This document shows, piece by piece, positions 32,390-41,734 of a stretch of 64,000 nt of DNA (positions are counted from its first letter, which is position 1; each line of letters starts with the position of its first letter). The stretch comes from Athripsodes cinereus (Eukaryota; Arthropoda; Insecta; Trichoptera; Leptoceridae), in assembly GCA_947579605.1 (NCBI GenBank), contig OX388318.1, forward strand, positions 7,440,001-7,504,000, read 5' to 3'. The notes beneath the pieces were generated by a model, which had not been told where the DNA came from, searched no databases, and saw only the letters and a program-made list of their open reading frames with translations. The translations under genes and the position numbers were made by a program.

Positions 32390-32475
32390 GGAAGACATTG
32401 CCTCAAGGCAATATGTACGCCTTTTGTAAAATATTTGTATATTTGACAATAAAGTGTTTATTATTATTATTATTA
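32390..32475 (+). mobile_element. 3' terminus of the LINE at 31190
   Basis: TTACTGGAAGACATTGCCTC, AAGGCAATATGTACGCC and TTTTGTAAAATATTTG, then GACAATAAAGTGTTTATT and an ATTATTATTATTATT tail. The TTGCCTCAAGGCAA hairpin is the typical 3' signature of this LINE group. It probably belongs to the ORF at 31190-31914, separated from it by the SINE-A insertion. Confidence 0.75.
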
Positions 32476-34855
32476 TTTTTGAAGTGAAAAAAATATATAT
32501 CTTATTATTCATTAAAATATTACTAGTTTTCGAAACTCGTGTACCTACCTGATATTTTGTTCAAAATGAACAAATTAAATTTAATAAGTTACATAGCTGT
32601 AAATAATTTGATAGTCATTGCAATCAATTAAAAAACTTTTAAATACAAAGTGCATCGATATCCCGTCCGTCCGATAAGTTTTCACATCCACAGGCAATCT
32701 TTTATCCAAGAGTTATGTAACTTCTCCATCCATGGATAGATATATCGTTCATTATTTACCCCACATAATAAATAACAGTTCACTTGTTGTTTCCAGTTAA
32801 TACTATTTTTAAAATCGTTGTAAACTATTAAGTCTATAAATCAACCAGATTATATATCTGCAACACATACATCAGGTATTTATTACATCGCTTGTGTGGG
32901 TAGGTACTTGTTTGTGCAATTAGGTCAGAGAATTTGTAATGATAATTCCCTTACTACCGAGATAATTGTAATTGGAATATTGTTGTAAAAATAAGTACCT
33001 GAACAATATCGTTTTTGTAACATTTTTATTGATCGCAATTTTTTCCATATGTTTGATATTTTTATTTTTATTTTCATTTATGGCACAGCATCCCTCATGG
33101 TCTATTTGTACCAAAACAGCCTCTAAATGTAATTAAATTGTCAGGGATTGATATCTTTTCTTACAATATAATATTTTAACTTTTTTTGACAGGTTTTTAT
33201 TAAATAAATAGGTTCCTGTTACCGCTGAAAGCTGCGAAAGCAGTGATTGAATTTATTAATTTCTGGACAACATTTAGAGTTACATACATTTACATGTCAA
33301 AGCGCCTCAAGAATACTGTATAATTAAGTATAAATAAAATTAATTAATTATGGAAAGCTTTTTGGTCTCGAGAATGGCAGTTAAGCCAACATCAGGGGAC
33401 CCTGCTATGGCGCAAGACGAAAAAGTAGAATTAAGAAATTAGTTTGTGTTTTCCTATTTTAAAATTCGATAGAATCTTGTTAAAAATATTAGAAATATCC
33501 AAATTTGTGGAATATTACAGAAAAGAAGGTTAATCTGTCCCTACAAATCATTCCTGAGTGGAAAATGCTTTAATATTTCCGAGAACAATGTCAATGGACA
33601 AATGTATTGTAACGAATTACCCGTATGATGAAACATTAAGCAATTTACCTAAAAAAGTATAATATAAACTTATACGATACATTTTTGCGATATTTGAATG
33701 GGATATTACAGTTTGATGTGCCTATATGTATGTGAGTTATTATACCTACTTGAACTTTTTATGTATGATTACTTATTTAGATTAAGTTCTCAAATTGTTC
33801 TCATCCCGCCCTCGTTTCAGATTATCCCTACAGAAAGGTTTGTAAGTTGTGTTTCTCACAATGAAAACACCCTACTGCTAGAGCCTTACCCTGTACACCT
33901 TATGAGGACGACCTGTTTAAGTGAGATAAGGTGTGTAATAAATCGTTATTATTGTTTTAGTATTAAAATGGGGGACTATTTCATAATACAAATAAAAAGT
34001 ACGACTTCTTTTTCTCTGTTGTTTTGTATTTATTCGTTTAGTTTATGTCTCTTTCATGTTTCATTAGCTCTTGTCAAATTAATATATATTTTTTAAAGTT
34101 TTTCCGTCTTTTCTTTTATTTTTTAAGTAAAATAATATTAATGTATATAAGGTTATCATCATTGTGATAACGAAATGTATTGTATTTTGATATTTTTTTT
34201 TTGTTTAAATATGTCACTTATTCTTATTCTTTTTAATTCAGTTAGTACCTTTGTTACGAAATTTGAGTAAAATACATGAACAATGAGCTTTATGTTAATA
34301 AGAATTCATCTAAAATTTTATATAGTCAAACCTAATTAGAATATAATGTAAAATTCTTATATGATATTTGTTTTATAAGGATAATTTTCTTTACAAACCC
34401 TATTTTTCGGTAAAGTAACTAATAGCGATAATTAGATTGGAACAAAGCAAGTTCTGCCTATTCCACGAAATAACTGGATTTTTTATTTTATAAATTATCA
34501 AACTTTGAAGTTCATCAGGCTTATCAGCTTACTTTGTCTCGTAAATTTTATAAACAGGTAGTTGTTTTCTAATGACGAAGCTCATTATCTCTTGCCGTGT
34601 AAAACATTGAATAATATTATGATTTGATTGAAAATCGATGAGGGATATTAGGACTATCTCAAATCTTAAATAACCTCCTTACTCTAGTACTGAGTGTTCC
34701 TATATGTGTGTATATACGTTTATTGTCATTATTGGTTTCATACGTATAACTTTATCTTGCTTGCAAACTTTCATTTGATATCAGTTAGATACATCTCAAA
34801 TGACGCCAGGTATACGATTCCTGTGTCTACCAGCGACATGTTATATCATAGACCA
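32476..34855. other. AT-rich stretch, no gene seen
   Basis: A 132-codon ORF at 33698-34096 is rich in Leu, Phe and Tyr from AT-rich sequence and has no domain or good start context. A more mixed-composition patch at 33355-33430 (CTCGAGAATGGCAG, CAACATCAGGGGACCC) has no open frame I can identify. Confidence 0.45.
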
Positions 34856-34858
34856 TAA

Positions 34859-35345
34859 GGGTGCAAACACAAAGAAAGCAGGTTACCTGCTTTCCGATGC
34901 CTGCGTCTACCTGCGCCGAGAATGTTTACATGCATTTCAATGAACACTATACCATCACGGCATATCCCACATACTATACCATCACGGCATATCCCACATA
35001 CTATACCATCACGGCATATCCCACATACTATACCATCACGGCATATCCCACAAGTAGGGTAGCCAGCAGACCAGCATTTCAATGAACATTACGTGGTAGG
35101 GTCGGAGATGTCAACATCGTCATAGTGGTACTAGACTAGAGAGAGTTGAAATATAAATAAATTGTCACCTAAACGGATAAATAGGAGTCCTTGGACTCCT
35201 GAAATATTCGACAAATAAAGTTATTTCAACAAAATTTCAATGAACACGCACATAGTAAAAGCAGGAACGCCGATTGCGATTTACTTTGCCGGTGCTTACC
35301 GGCACTGATCGGCGCTGGCAACCTGATTTCTTTGTGTTTGCATCC
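34859..35345. mobile_element. non-autonomous Harbinger-like element
   Basis: Left end GGGTGCAAACACAAAGAAAG, followed by CAGGTTACC. The right end read inward on the minus strand is GGATGCAAACACAAAGAAAT followed by CAGGTTGCC. TAA flanks both sides (34856-34858 and 35346-35348). A 3-bp TAA duplication with GG-starting ends fits PIF/Harbinger. It is 487 bp, with no transposase. It carries a SINE-A tail insertion. Confidence 0.8.
34947..35073 (-). mobile_element. 5'-truncated SINE-A with tandemly expanded tail
   Basis: It is flanked by the 15-bp direct repeat GCATTTCAATGAACA (34932-34946 and 35074-35088). The insert is only the last 50 bp or so of SINE-A, with the 27-base terminal unit CTATACCATCACGGCATATC plus CCACATA present four times (the fourth continuing into the SINE body). 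The duplication is Harbinger-like element sequence, so the SINE landed in that element. Confidence 0.9.
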
Positions 35346-35348
35346 TAA

Positions 35349-35479
35349 CGCCGTATAAATTTCTCAGAACTCTGGTTCCAAAATAAATATCAACGCAATA
35401 TGCATTATTCGCTTTTTACTACATTACAACAAGATGCTTATGGTATCGCTGGCCCTTATCAACACAACTGCACATCCTA
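35349..35479. other. no feature
   Basis: Short unassigned spacer. Confidence 0.3.
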
Positions 35480-35568
35480 TAGGTACATCTTAACGATTCG
35501 TATATGGACCCTATAATAAAAAATAGGTACATCTTAACGATTCGTATATGGACCCTATAATAAAAAAT
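35480..35568. repeat. 44-bp direct tandem duplication
   Basis: TAGGTACATCTTAACGATTC, GTATATGGACCCTATAATAA and AAAA begin at 35480 and again at 35524; the two units are identical. The lack of divergence points to a recent duplication. Confidence 0.95.
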
Positions 35569-36356
35569 CAATGAATTTTTCGACCAACGTTTATTCAAGA
35601 GCGATTGATATGAAATTATTTTGGAATTCATATCCGATTGGTCTCGTTACCAGTTTTTATTTTTTCAAGTTTGAACGTAGCTGGTACCTACAATTTACAT
35701 ATTATATAACAAACACATTATACCTAGCATAGTACAATATGATTTTTGCTTATTTTTGATTCTTCTTGTCCTTTTGGTCTTAAAAAATCTTTGAAACTCA
35801 AAGGTAGAAAACGAGCCTAATCCAATCGGTTCTATGACACGGTGTAGAAGGATCTTAAAAGCTATCAGAAACATTGTAGATGAAAACATAATGCTCTCTT
35901 GAACTATCATTGGATGTTTACAAAACACAATCTAACTGGACCAATTGTCTATAGGTATTATTCAACCGGCAAAAAAAAAAACTAAAAATAAAAATAAAAC
36001 TTTTGGCAATAATAAAAATACTAAAAAAACGTTATTTTTGTATGAAGGTATTTATTTTTTTAAATTTCCTAGTATTCACTCTAAGAAGGTAATTTCTTTT
36101 CAAAGTTATTGTAAATATATTTGTGGTGTCATGTTCATTGTCTTATTTCCGTGTCAAATTTTGACGGACGGCGGTGTACGTTTGACTTTATTACTTTAGA
36201 AAATAAAAGAAACATTTGTCTTTTCTCGCTTTTTGTTATTAACATTGTGTGTATTGGGAATACATGAGGGTTTCTCGGAAAATAACATTGGTCAAAAAAC
36301 ATTTTAAACAGGTATACAAAAATTATATATTTATCCTCTATGTCGGTGTATAGATA
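35569..36356. other. AT-rich stretch, no gene seen
   Basis: Overlapping short ORFs on both strands, Lys/Phe-rich from A and T runs; no motif. Confidence 0.4.
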
Positions 36357-36502
36357 GTAAAATTCCATAATGAATTCGCGAGAGGCACGTCTTTCGTCTT
36401 TTTAGGGCATTGTCAATCCCAAAAAAGACGTCTCTCTCTTGAATACATAAATCGAATAGTAGAATAAAACATTTATTTTATTTATTTCATTATGGAATTT
36501 TA
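36357..36502. repeat. inverted-repeat element, about 145 bp
   Basis: The outer arms AAATTCCATAATGAA (36359-36373) and TTCATTATGGAATTT (36486-36500) are exact inverted repeats. Inside, GCGAGAGGCACGTCTTTCGTC and TTTTTAGGG pair imperfectly with CCCAAAAAAGACGTCTCTCTC. It could be a MITE or another foldback terminal repeat; no duplication was identified. Confidence 0.6.
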
Positions 36503-36793
36503 TAACCCATAAACCGATACAGTGAGTAAATATATAAAATCAAATGCTTGTTTCTGCATTTACATTAGTTGATATTTAAAATTGCTTTAACATGTTGGCT
36601 TTTAAAGGCATCGAATACTTACAAGATATACCTATTTAAAAACAAAAACTTGTAAACACACAGGTACTTATAAATTTTTATCAAAAAAAACTTATAAGTA
36701 AATTTTAAATACGAAAACTGTTATGATTCTACTTTTAAATCCGAATCAATAACGGTGGTGAAAATTTTATTTGTGGTGTCTGTCAATACATAC

Positions 36794-36942
36794 CTGGCAA
36801 GTATTAGATTGACGTGTGTACTTCTGTTGGATGGTGACTTCAGAGACATGTGTTGGTTGTTTGGGTCCGAAGCAGTGGCGGTCGCATGATGTCCTGCAGC
36901 GACCACCACAGCTAATCGTTTGCTGCTACTACTACTGGACAT
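36794..36942 (-). CDS. candidate 5' coding exon of a host gene
   Basis: On the minus strand an ATG at 36942, in a GGGCC context, opens a frame MSSSSSSKRLAVVVAAGHHA, then TATASDPNNQHMSLK and NRSTHVNLILA. It leads to a splice-donor-like CCAG|GTATGT with the GT at 36793-36792. The stretch is about half G+C, with mixed codons, unlike the AT-rich DNA around it. That makes it stand out as possible conserved coding sequence. It would encode about 49 residues, polyserine-led and of low complexity, with no recognised domain. Downstream exons would lie below 36792 but none was identified. It is not part of a known repeat in this window. The upstream open frame extends to 36972 without an ATG. A piggyBac element begins 127 bp upstream of the ATG. 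It may be spurious. Confidence 0.35.
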
Positions 36943-37072
36943 GGCCCAGCCAATTGGACTCTTCGGAGCCAATACGACACACTTATCAAATCACTCACTT
37001 TTACTGTTTTTATTACGGCTTGAATCACTTCTTTTAGAATATTTGTATTAAACATATACAGGATCTACTTAA

Positions 37073-37086
37073 CCCTTTACGCAGCC
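37073..37086 (+). repeat. piggyBac left terminal inverted repeat
   Basis: CCCTTTACGCAGCC follows the TTAA at once. The partner is at 39584-39597. The shared CCC(T)TT start is usual for piggyBac-like elements. Confidence 0.85.
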
Positions 37087-37087
37087 A

Positions 37088-37105
37088 TGTTGCAGAGGTG
37101 CAACA
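37088..37105. promoter_or_regulatory. subterminal palindrome, left copy 1
   Basis: TGTTGCAGAGGTGCAACA has TGTTGCA and TGCAACA as inverted halves. Related copies are at 37163-37180, 37438-37455 and 39447-39464. A role as a transposase-binding site is inference. Confidence 0.6.
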
Positions 37106-37162
37106 CTGTAAATAATCCCTTCGCATTTATTAAACAAAGTTAACACGCGTGTTTTAGTACCA

Positions 37163-37180
37163 TGTAGCAGAACTACAACG
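37163..37180. promoter_or_regulatory. subterminal palindrome, left copy 2
   Basis: TGTAGCAGAACTACAACG, a diverged copy of the palindrome at 37088 with TGTAG replacing TGTTG in one half. Confidence 0.5.
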
Positions 37181-37437
37181 TACCTTTTGTATGAAATGCA
37201 GTTCAAAATTTGTAATTAGATGGCGTTAGTGGTAAAGAAAAATAGTTGTATTTGAAGTGTCGCGTGTGTCGAGCGTCTGCATTTTGGTTATTTTCAAAGT
37301 GTTTTTTTCTCATAATTATATTTCTTGAAATTGTGAACATTCGCAAGAAAACGTAAGTTATATATGTTTTGTTTACTATTTTTTAATAACATTTGGATAT
37401 AAATAAAAATATGTGTGAATAACCTCCAAATTATGTT

Positions 37438-37455
37438 TGTTGTAGTTCTGCAACA
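37438..37455. promoter_or_regulatory. subterminal palindrome, left copy 3
   Basis: TGTTGTAGTTCTGCAACA, close to the reverse complement of the consensus. It lies 67 bases upstream of the transposase ATG, in the presumed 5' untranslated region. Confidence 0.5.
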
Positions 37456-37522
37456 TCGCGTCATTACGCATAGTTTTTCGTCATTGCTCAGAGTACTAAG
37501 TACAACATTTTATAAATCAGAA

Positions 37523-37798
37523 ATGAAGCCATTGACGGATTCGGAAATAGAAAAAATAATTGATTACTGGGAAGATAGTGAGGATGGCTTGGATTTTTCT
37601 GATGATGATGATGTAGCAGATCCTTCATGTGTAGTCAATATTGATCAAAATGTAGATTTAGAAGAGGATGGTAATGATGATGTTGGAACACAGGAGGTAC
37701 CATCTTCAAATGAAACAACTGAATCTGTTCCTGGTGTACCTACTGGTTCTTCTACTTCTTCAGTTCCAACAACAAACTTGGGACGGAAACAAGCCAAG
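37523..37798 (+). CDS. piggyBac transposase, exon 1
   Basis: The first exon gives 92 residues starting MKPLTDSEIEKIIDYWEDSE. It is acidic, with a run of aspartates at 27-30 and a Ser/Thr/Pro-rich stretch at 60-84, ending GRKQAK. Acidic, poorly conserved N-termini are usual in piggyBac transposases. The ATG at 37523 is chosen because the frame upstream to 37415 has a non-acidic extension without family character and because this ATG has an AAA context. It ends with a complete codon at the donor AAG|GTATTT. Confidence 0.85.
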
Positions 37799-37881
37799 GT
37801 ATTTGTTATATAACATTTCTCAATTGTTTAAAAATATTATTCAATTCTCAGCTTCTTCTGAATATGATATTTTATTTTTAG
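37799..37881 (+). other. intron in piggyBac transposase gene
   Basis: 83 bp, GT at 37799-37800 and AG at 37880-37881 after a T-rich tract (TTTTATTTTTAG). Phase 0. Splicing removes an in-frame stop that otherwise ends the first frame at 37811-37813 and joins it to the main transposase frame without a shift. Confidence 0.8.
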
Positions 37882-39441
37882 AAAAATATAACATGGAAAG
37901 TAAAGAATTTGGAGCTTCCTGAAGAACAACTACAATTTCTAGGAAATACTAATTTACCTGAAGAATTATTGCAATTAGATACTCCATATCAAATTTTTTC
38001 TTACCTTCTAACAGACCAATTGATTGAACATATTACAAATCAAACAAATTTGTACAGTGTGCAAAATGATGCCAACAGACCAGTCAATATTACGTCTCTT
38101 GAAATACGACAATTTATTGGTGTTGTGTATTATATGTCTGTGGTACACATGCCTAGTGTGAAAAAGTATTGGTCTCAAAAAATTGGTTTTGGACCGGTCA
38201 TGGAGACCATGACTTCAAAACGATTTGAGAAATTGAGAAACGTCTTGCATTTCAATGACAATACAAAAATGCTAGATCGTAATCATCCTAACTATGATAG
38301 ACTCTTTAAAATTAGGCCACTTATGGAACACCTCAATGATAGCTTTGGAAGAATACCTTTAGAACAATACTTGTCCTGCGATGAACAAATGTGCTCCACT
38401 AAAGCTAGGAATATTATAAAACAGTACATGCCTGACAAACCAAGCAAATGGGGATACAAACTTTTTGTACTTAGTGGAGTAAGTGGATTTTGCTATAATT
38501 TTGAAGTGTATAGTGGACAGGAGAATAAAATAAATAATAATGAACCCGATCTTGGTGCTTCTGCAAACATCGTTGTTAGGCTAGCACGAAAAATAGCCTC
38601 TAATAATAATTATCGGCTATTTTTTGATAATTATTACACGTCTCTGCCGTTAGTAGAGTATTTAGCCAGGAGAGGTATTTTGTCGTTGGGAACCATCAGA
38701 AGAAATAGAATTGCAGACTGTAAACTGATGAACGAGAAGGAAATGAAGAAAAAGCCAAGAGGCTTCTCGGAGGAACATGTGGGAGATGTAAATGGAGTGG
38801 ACGTGTCACTAGTTGCATGGAAGGACAATAAAGTTGTTACTCTAGCGTCTAACTTTGCTGGGAAACTCCCAGTGTCATCAGTGAAGCGTTATGACAAGTC
38901 CTGCAAATCATACATAGAAATAGAACGGCCCTTTATTATTGCAGAATATAATAAATATATGGGAGGAGTGGATTTATTGGATTGTTTAATGGGTCACTAC
39001 AAAATAAAACTAAGGAGCAAAAGATGGAACATGAGATTATTTTACCATTTTCTGGATTTAATTATGTGCAATTCCTGGCTTCTATACAGAAGAATACACG
39101 AGCAGTCAGGAAGAACGGATAAGATACTGGACTCTGCAGATTTTCGAATCGAAATAGCGGAGACCCTTTGCAAATATCTTACAAAGCAGCGAGGGACAAA
39201 GCGAAAGTCTGAGTTGGAGTCTGAGCTTCAGGCGAAGAAGAGGAAGGGGAATGCTCAACATGTGCCACCGAAAGATGTAAGGAGAGACCAATGTGGTCAT
39301 TGGCCAGCTTGGGCAGATAAAAGGATCCGATGCAAGTTGCCCAATTGCACCGGATTCACACAAACTATTTGCGAAAAATGTGGGGTAGGTTTGTGTTACA
39401 ATAAAACAAATAATTGTTTTAAATTGTTTCATACACAATGA
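37882..39441 (+). CDS. piggyBac transposase, exon 2 (catalytic domain)
   Basis: The second exon gives 519 residues, making a 611-aa protein, close to the 594 aa of the cabbage looper prototype. It starts KNITWKVKNLELPEE. In full-length numbering the catalytic aspartates are D259 (LSCDEQMCS), D341 (LFFDNYYTSLPL) and D456 (YMGGVDLLD, with D459 nearby), the DDD set of this RNase H-like family. Basic nuclear-localisation-like KAKKRK-type residues lie near 542-547. The C-terminus has cysteines at 563, 576, 581, 589, 592, 597 and 604 with H609, a cross-brace zinc finger that in the family binds the element ends. The enzyme cuts and joins DNA at TTAA without leaving a scar. There is no frameshift or internal stop. 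An AATAAA at 39480-39485 can serve polyadenylation. The ORF runs directly to the TGA just before the right palindrome. Confidence 0.93.
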   Translation, partial: KNITWKVKNLELPEEQLQFLGNTNLPEELLQLDTPYQIFSYLLTDQLIEHITNQTNLYSVQNDANRPVNITSLEIRQFIGVVYYMSVVHMPSVKKYWSQKIGFGPVMETMTSKRFEKLRNVLHFNDNTKMLDRNHPNYDRLFKIRPLMEHLNDSFGRIPLEQYLSCDEQMCSTKARNIIKQYMPDKPSKWGYKLFVLSGVSGFCYNFEVYSGQENKINNNEPDLGASANIVVRLARKIASNNNYRLFFDNYYTSLPLVEYLARRGILSLGTIRRNRIADCKLMNEKEMKKKPRGFSEEHVGDVNGVDVSLVAWKDNKVVTLASNFAGKLPVSSVKRYDKSCKSYIEIERPFIIAEYNKYMGGVDLLDCLMGHYKIKLRSKRWNMRLFYHFLDLIMCNSWLLYRRIHEQSGRTDKILDSADFRIEIAETLCKYLTKQRGTKRKSELESELQAKKRKGNAQHVPPKDVRRDQCGHWPAWADKRIRCKLPNCTGFTQTICEKCGVGLCYNKTNNCFKLFHTQ

Positions 39442-39446
39442 GGCAA

Positions 39447-39464
39447 TGTTGCAGACGTGCAACA
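39447..39464. promoter_or_regulatory. subterminal palindrome, right copy
   Basis: TGTTGCAGACGTGCAACA differs from the left copy 1 (37088-37105) at a single central base. It lies 5 bases after the transposase stop codon. Confidence 0.6.
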
Positions 39465-39479
39465 TATATATTTTTATAT

Positions 39480-39485
39480 AATAAA
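39480..39485 (+). terminator. polyadenylation signal of the transposase gene
   Basis: AATAAA, 39 bases after the stop codon and inside the transposon, followed by an A-rich and T-rich tract. Confidence 0.5.
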
Positions 39486-39583
39486 TACATTAAAAAAGCA
39501 TTTATATTTTTTTTAATATTTTTCCCATATCTTGAGGCATATTTAGAACTTATATAACATATTATTTAGAAAATTGTTGAATT

Positions 39584-39597
39584 GGCGTCACAAAGGG
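39584..39597 (-). repeat. piggyBac right terminal inverted repeat
   Basis: GGCGTCACAAAGGG on the plus strand, immediately followed by TTAA at 39598-39601. Confidence 0.85.
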
Positions 39598-39601
39598 TTA
39601 A

Positions 39602-39906
39602 AGATTCATTGAATACTTTAACTAGCACATCAGATATATTTTATCACATATCTTCTTGATCTATTAATAAATTAATCATTTGGTTTATAACCATTTTTCA
39701 ATTTATTGCTTTAGATGGTAATCATTTTTAATTATTTTTTTACACCTGAAAAGAAGGAAGAATTTATTATTGTTGATATTTTTATACATATAAAAACTTT
39801 CAAGTTAGCTGGTAGATTTTGTATTATATATAATGGAATAATATATATGTTTTGTTTATATTTTTTAATGTAGTTCGTGAATAATATATTTTCTTGTTTA
39901 TTATTA
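39602..39906. other. no gene seen
   Basis: AT-rich spacer between piggyBac and the next foldback. Confidence 0.35.
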
Positions 39907-40180
39907 TTTTAAACATATTTGATATCAATAAAACACTGTTTACTTTTCACTATTGATTTAATAATACTCAAGCGCTTTCGTCAAGTTAGCTTGACATTTT
40001 CAATAGAACTAATTACAAGAATTTTTTTTCTTAAAGTAGGTACCTAAAAACAGAAAAGAAAGGGTAAGGAAGTAGGAGGAGTTAAGACAATGGTGGAGTA
40101 ATAATACTCAAGCGCTTGAGTATTATTAAATCAATAGTGAAAAGTAAACAGTGTTTGATTGATATCAAATATGTTTAAAA
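39907..40180. repeat. foldback with 70-bp arms and GAAA hairpin
   Basis: Left arm 39907-39976 and right arm 40109-40180 are inverted repeats with one or two mismatches (outer TTTTAAACATATTTGATATC, inner AATAATACTCAAGCGCTT). The right arm junction TAATACTCAAGCGCTTGAGT is itself palindromic. On the minus strand the left side reads TTGAAAAT, GTCAAG-CTAA-CTTGAC, GAAAGCGCTTGAG, the same layout as the core at 5302-5366 with a degenerate first box. The ATCAATAAAACACTG outer part mirrors the AATAAAACACTTA of the other foldbacks. Confidence 0.7.
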
Positions 40181-40892
40181 TGTCTTTTCATAATGTGAAC
40201 ACACAAACTCTAGATCATTTATTATTATTTTATTTATAGCAGATTTAAATTATCACACAGGTCTAAATTTTAAACAAAAACAAATTTCAGCGACTCGAAT
40301 AATTTTTCAGATAATTTATTTTTTCATAATTTTGTAAATGTAAGTGCCTAATACTTCTTTTTTCGCGAGACCATATTATTACAAGAAATGTTGTATTCGT
40401 AGAAGGCCCTTGGCAAGGACGCAAATTGTGTTATTACTAAGTAATCACATTACACTCAACAGGGCGTAATTTCTAAATGAGATCTTTATAACATTGATAC
40501 ATGGTGAAAGCTTGTAAAATATTATATTATTTTAAATGTTAGCTAAAAATAATACTGAAGTATTTTATCATTTATCACACCTATGATGTGATGATTATTT
40601 TCACTCTATGGTTATTCAGCGTAAATAATTATATTTACACTATTTGTCAATATTCAATTATCTATTGTTTAGTATATTTTTAAACTGAAAATATATGTAA
40701 GTTATTTGACATATTAACTAGTATTTTAGATTACATATATATTATTTTAACTATTTGATTATTGGTGTCAAATATTCGTCGATACATTATATAATATATA
40801 ACCATTTTCAACTCAGGTCTTAAATTCATTTTCTTCGTTAGCCAGCAAAACTGTTCTGAATAGCAGCATTCTCATTGTGTTAGATATTTGTT
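40181..40892. other. AT-rich stretch, no gene seen
   Basis: Nothing recognisable. Confidence 0.35.
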
Positions 40893-40975
40893 GGTATGTC
40901 AAATGGTGTTCCGTTCTCTCTGCCCACCCCTCCTAGGATACGGCGTAAGGGTATAGTATAGTAGGTATAGTATGA
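40893..40975 (+). mobile_element. RTE-like LINE 3' end
   Basis: GGTGTTCCGTTCTCTCTGCC, CACCCCTCCTAGGATACGGC and GTAAGGGTATAGTATAGTAG. It matches the complement of 52508-52575 and ends in the same TATAG-repeat tail. Only the last 80 bp are present. Confidence 0.75.
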
Positions 40976-41734
40976 ATTAATAAAGCTAAAATATACGTTG
41001 AAACCAATTCCTTTAAGATTTGGATAGCATAGTGTCGTATATGGTGGTATGAATTTCATCTATTTTAGTTGAATGGACATTTATTATTTGAAGGAAAGAA
41101 TGATTTGTCGCCGCGTGAATTTGTGCGACAGAATATTATTGTGAATGACATAGCAAACATTTTTGATTACGAACATATTATTTTAGATGTCAGTGGAAAT
41201 ACAAAATAAAACGGATATGTGACAACATCTGATTTCAGGCCTATCGCGTCATAAATTATTATTCGACTGGATGTTGGATAGTAGTTCATGATTTGGCCGG
41301 ATAACGAAGAGTCCACTTATTGAAAAAATATCTAGAAATCAATGTTTATTTTATAGCAATCTCAAAACGCTATGAAATTTATCTTAATTTATTGATTGAG
41401 AAAGATTCATGTAATTGTAAGCAAGGCAAAATACATATAATTGTACTTATTGGCTACCACGAAGAAAAAACTATTTATTTATCACTTTTTTATTCGTGCT
41501 TAGATCTAAAAAGGTCACACATCACAGATCATAATGGGAAAAAACTGGACACTAAATTTGAGGGGCGTAAAACCAGAGAAAAACTTAAAAACTTTTTTGT
41601 TCACAGCTATGTACGTCTGCTGATAAAAAAAAACAAAAATTACCTTCATGAGACAGCTAGCTCTAAACTAACTCTAAATGGTGGTCTAATTTAATATTCT
41701 TTAAGTTTTCGCATTTATAAATCTGGATTTTTAA
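40976..41734. other. AT-rich stretch, no gene seen
   Basis: A 124-codon ORF at 41320-41694 is lysine-rich with no recognised domain, and its composition fits chance in A-rich DNA. Confidence 0.4.

Larger units (their letters stand above)
37069..39601. mobile_element. piggyBac-like transposon, apparently intact
   Basis: TTAA is duplicated at 37069-37072 and 39598-39601, the piggyBac target site. The ends are inverted: CCCTTTACGCAGCC on the left and, read inward from the right, CCCTTTGTGACGCC (10 of 14 identical). The 2525-bp body holds a single two-exon transposase gene on the plus strand and four copies of an 18-bp palindrome near the ends. The coding frame has no defect, so the copy may be recent and possibly active. 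Confidence 0.93.

Noticed and set aside
33698..34096. 132-codon ORF as a small membrane protein gene
   Set aside because: Hydrophobic residues follow from T-rich sequence; no conserved motif, no splice context and no start context.
34947..35045. CRISPR-like array
   Set aside because: Units are contiguous without spacers and match the end of an interspersed SINE.
34861..35085. Repeat protein with YTITAYPT units
   Set aside because: The repeated residues come from the tandem 27-bp SINE tail; the minus-strand CGICRDGIV repeat has the same cause.
36721..36972. An 83-codon ORF starting at 36972
   Set aside because: The nominal start is TTG; the first ATG is at 36942, and a donor-like site at 36793 makes a spliced exon more likely than a single ORF.
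41320..41694. 124-codon lysine-rich ORF
   Set aside because: Composition matches chance in A-rich DNA; no domain recognised.
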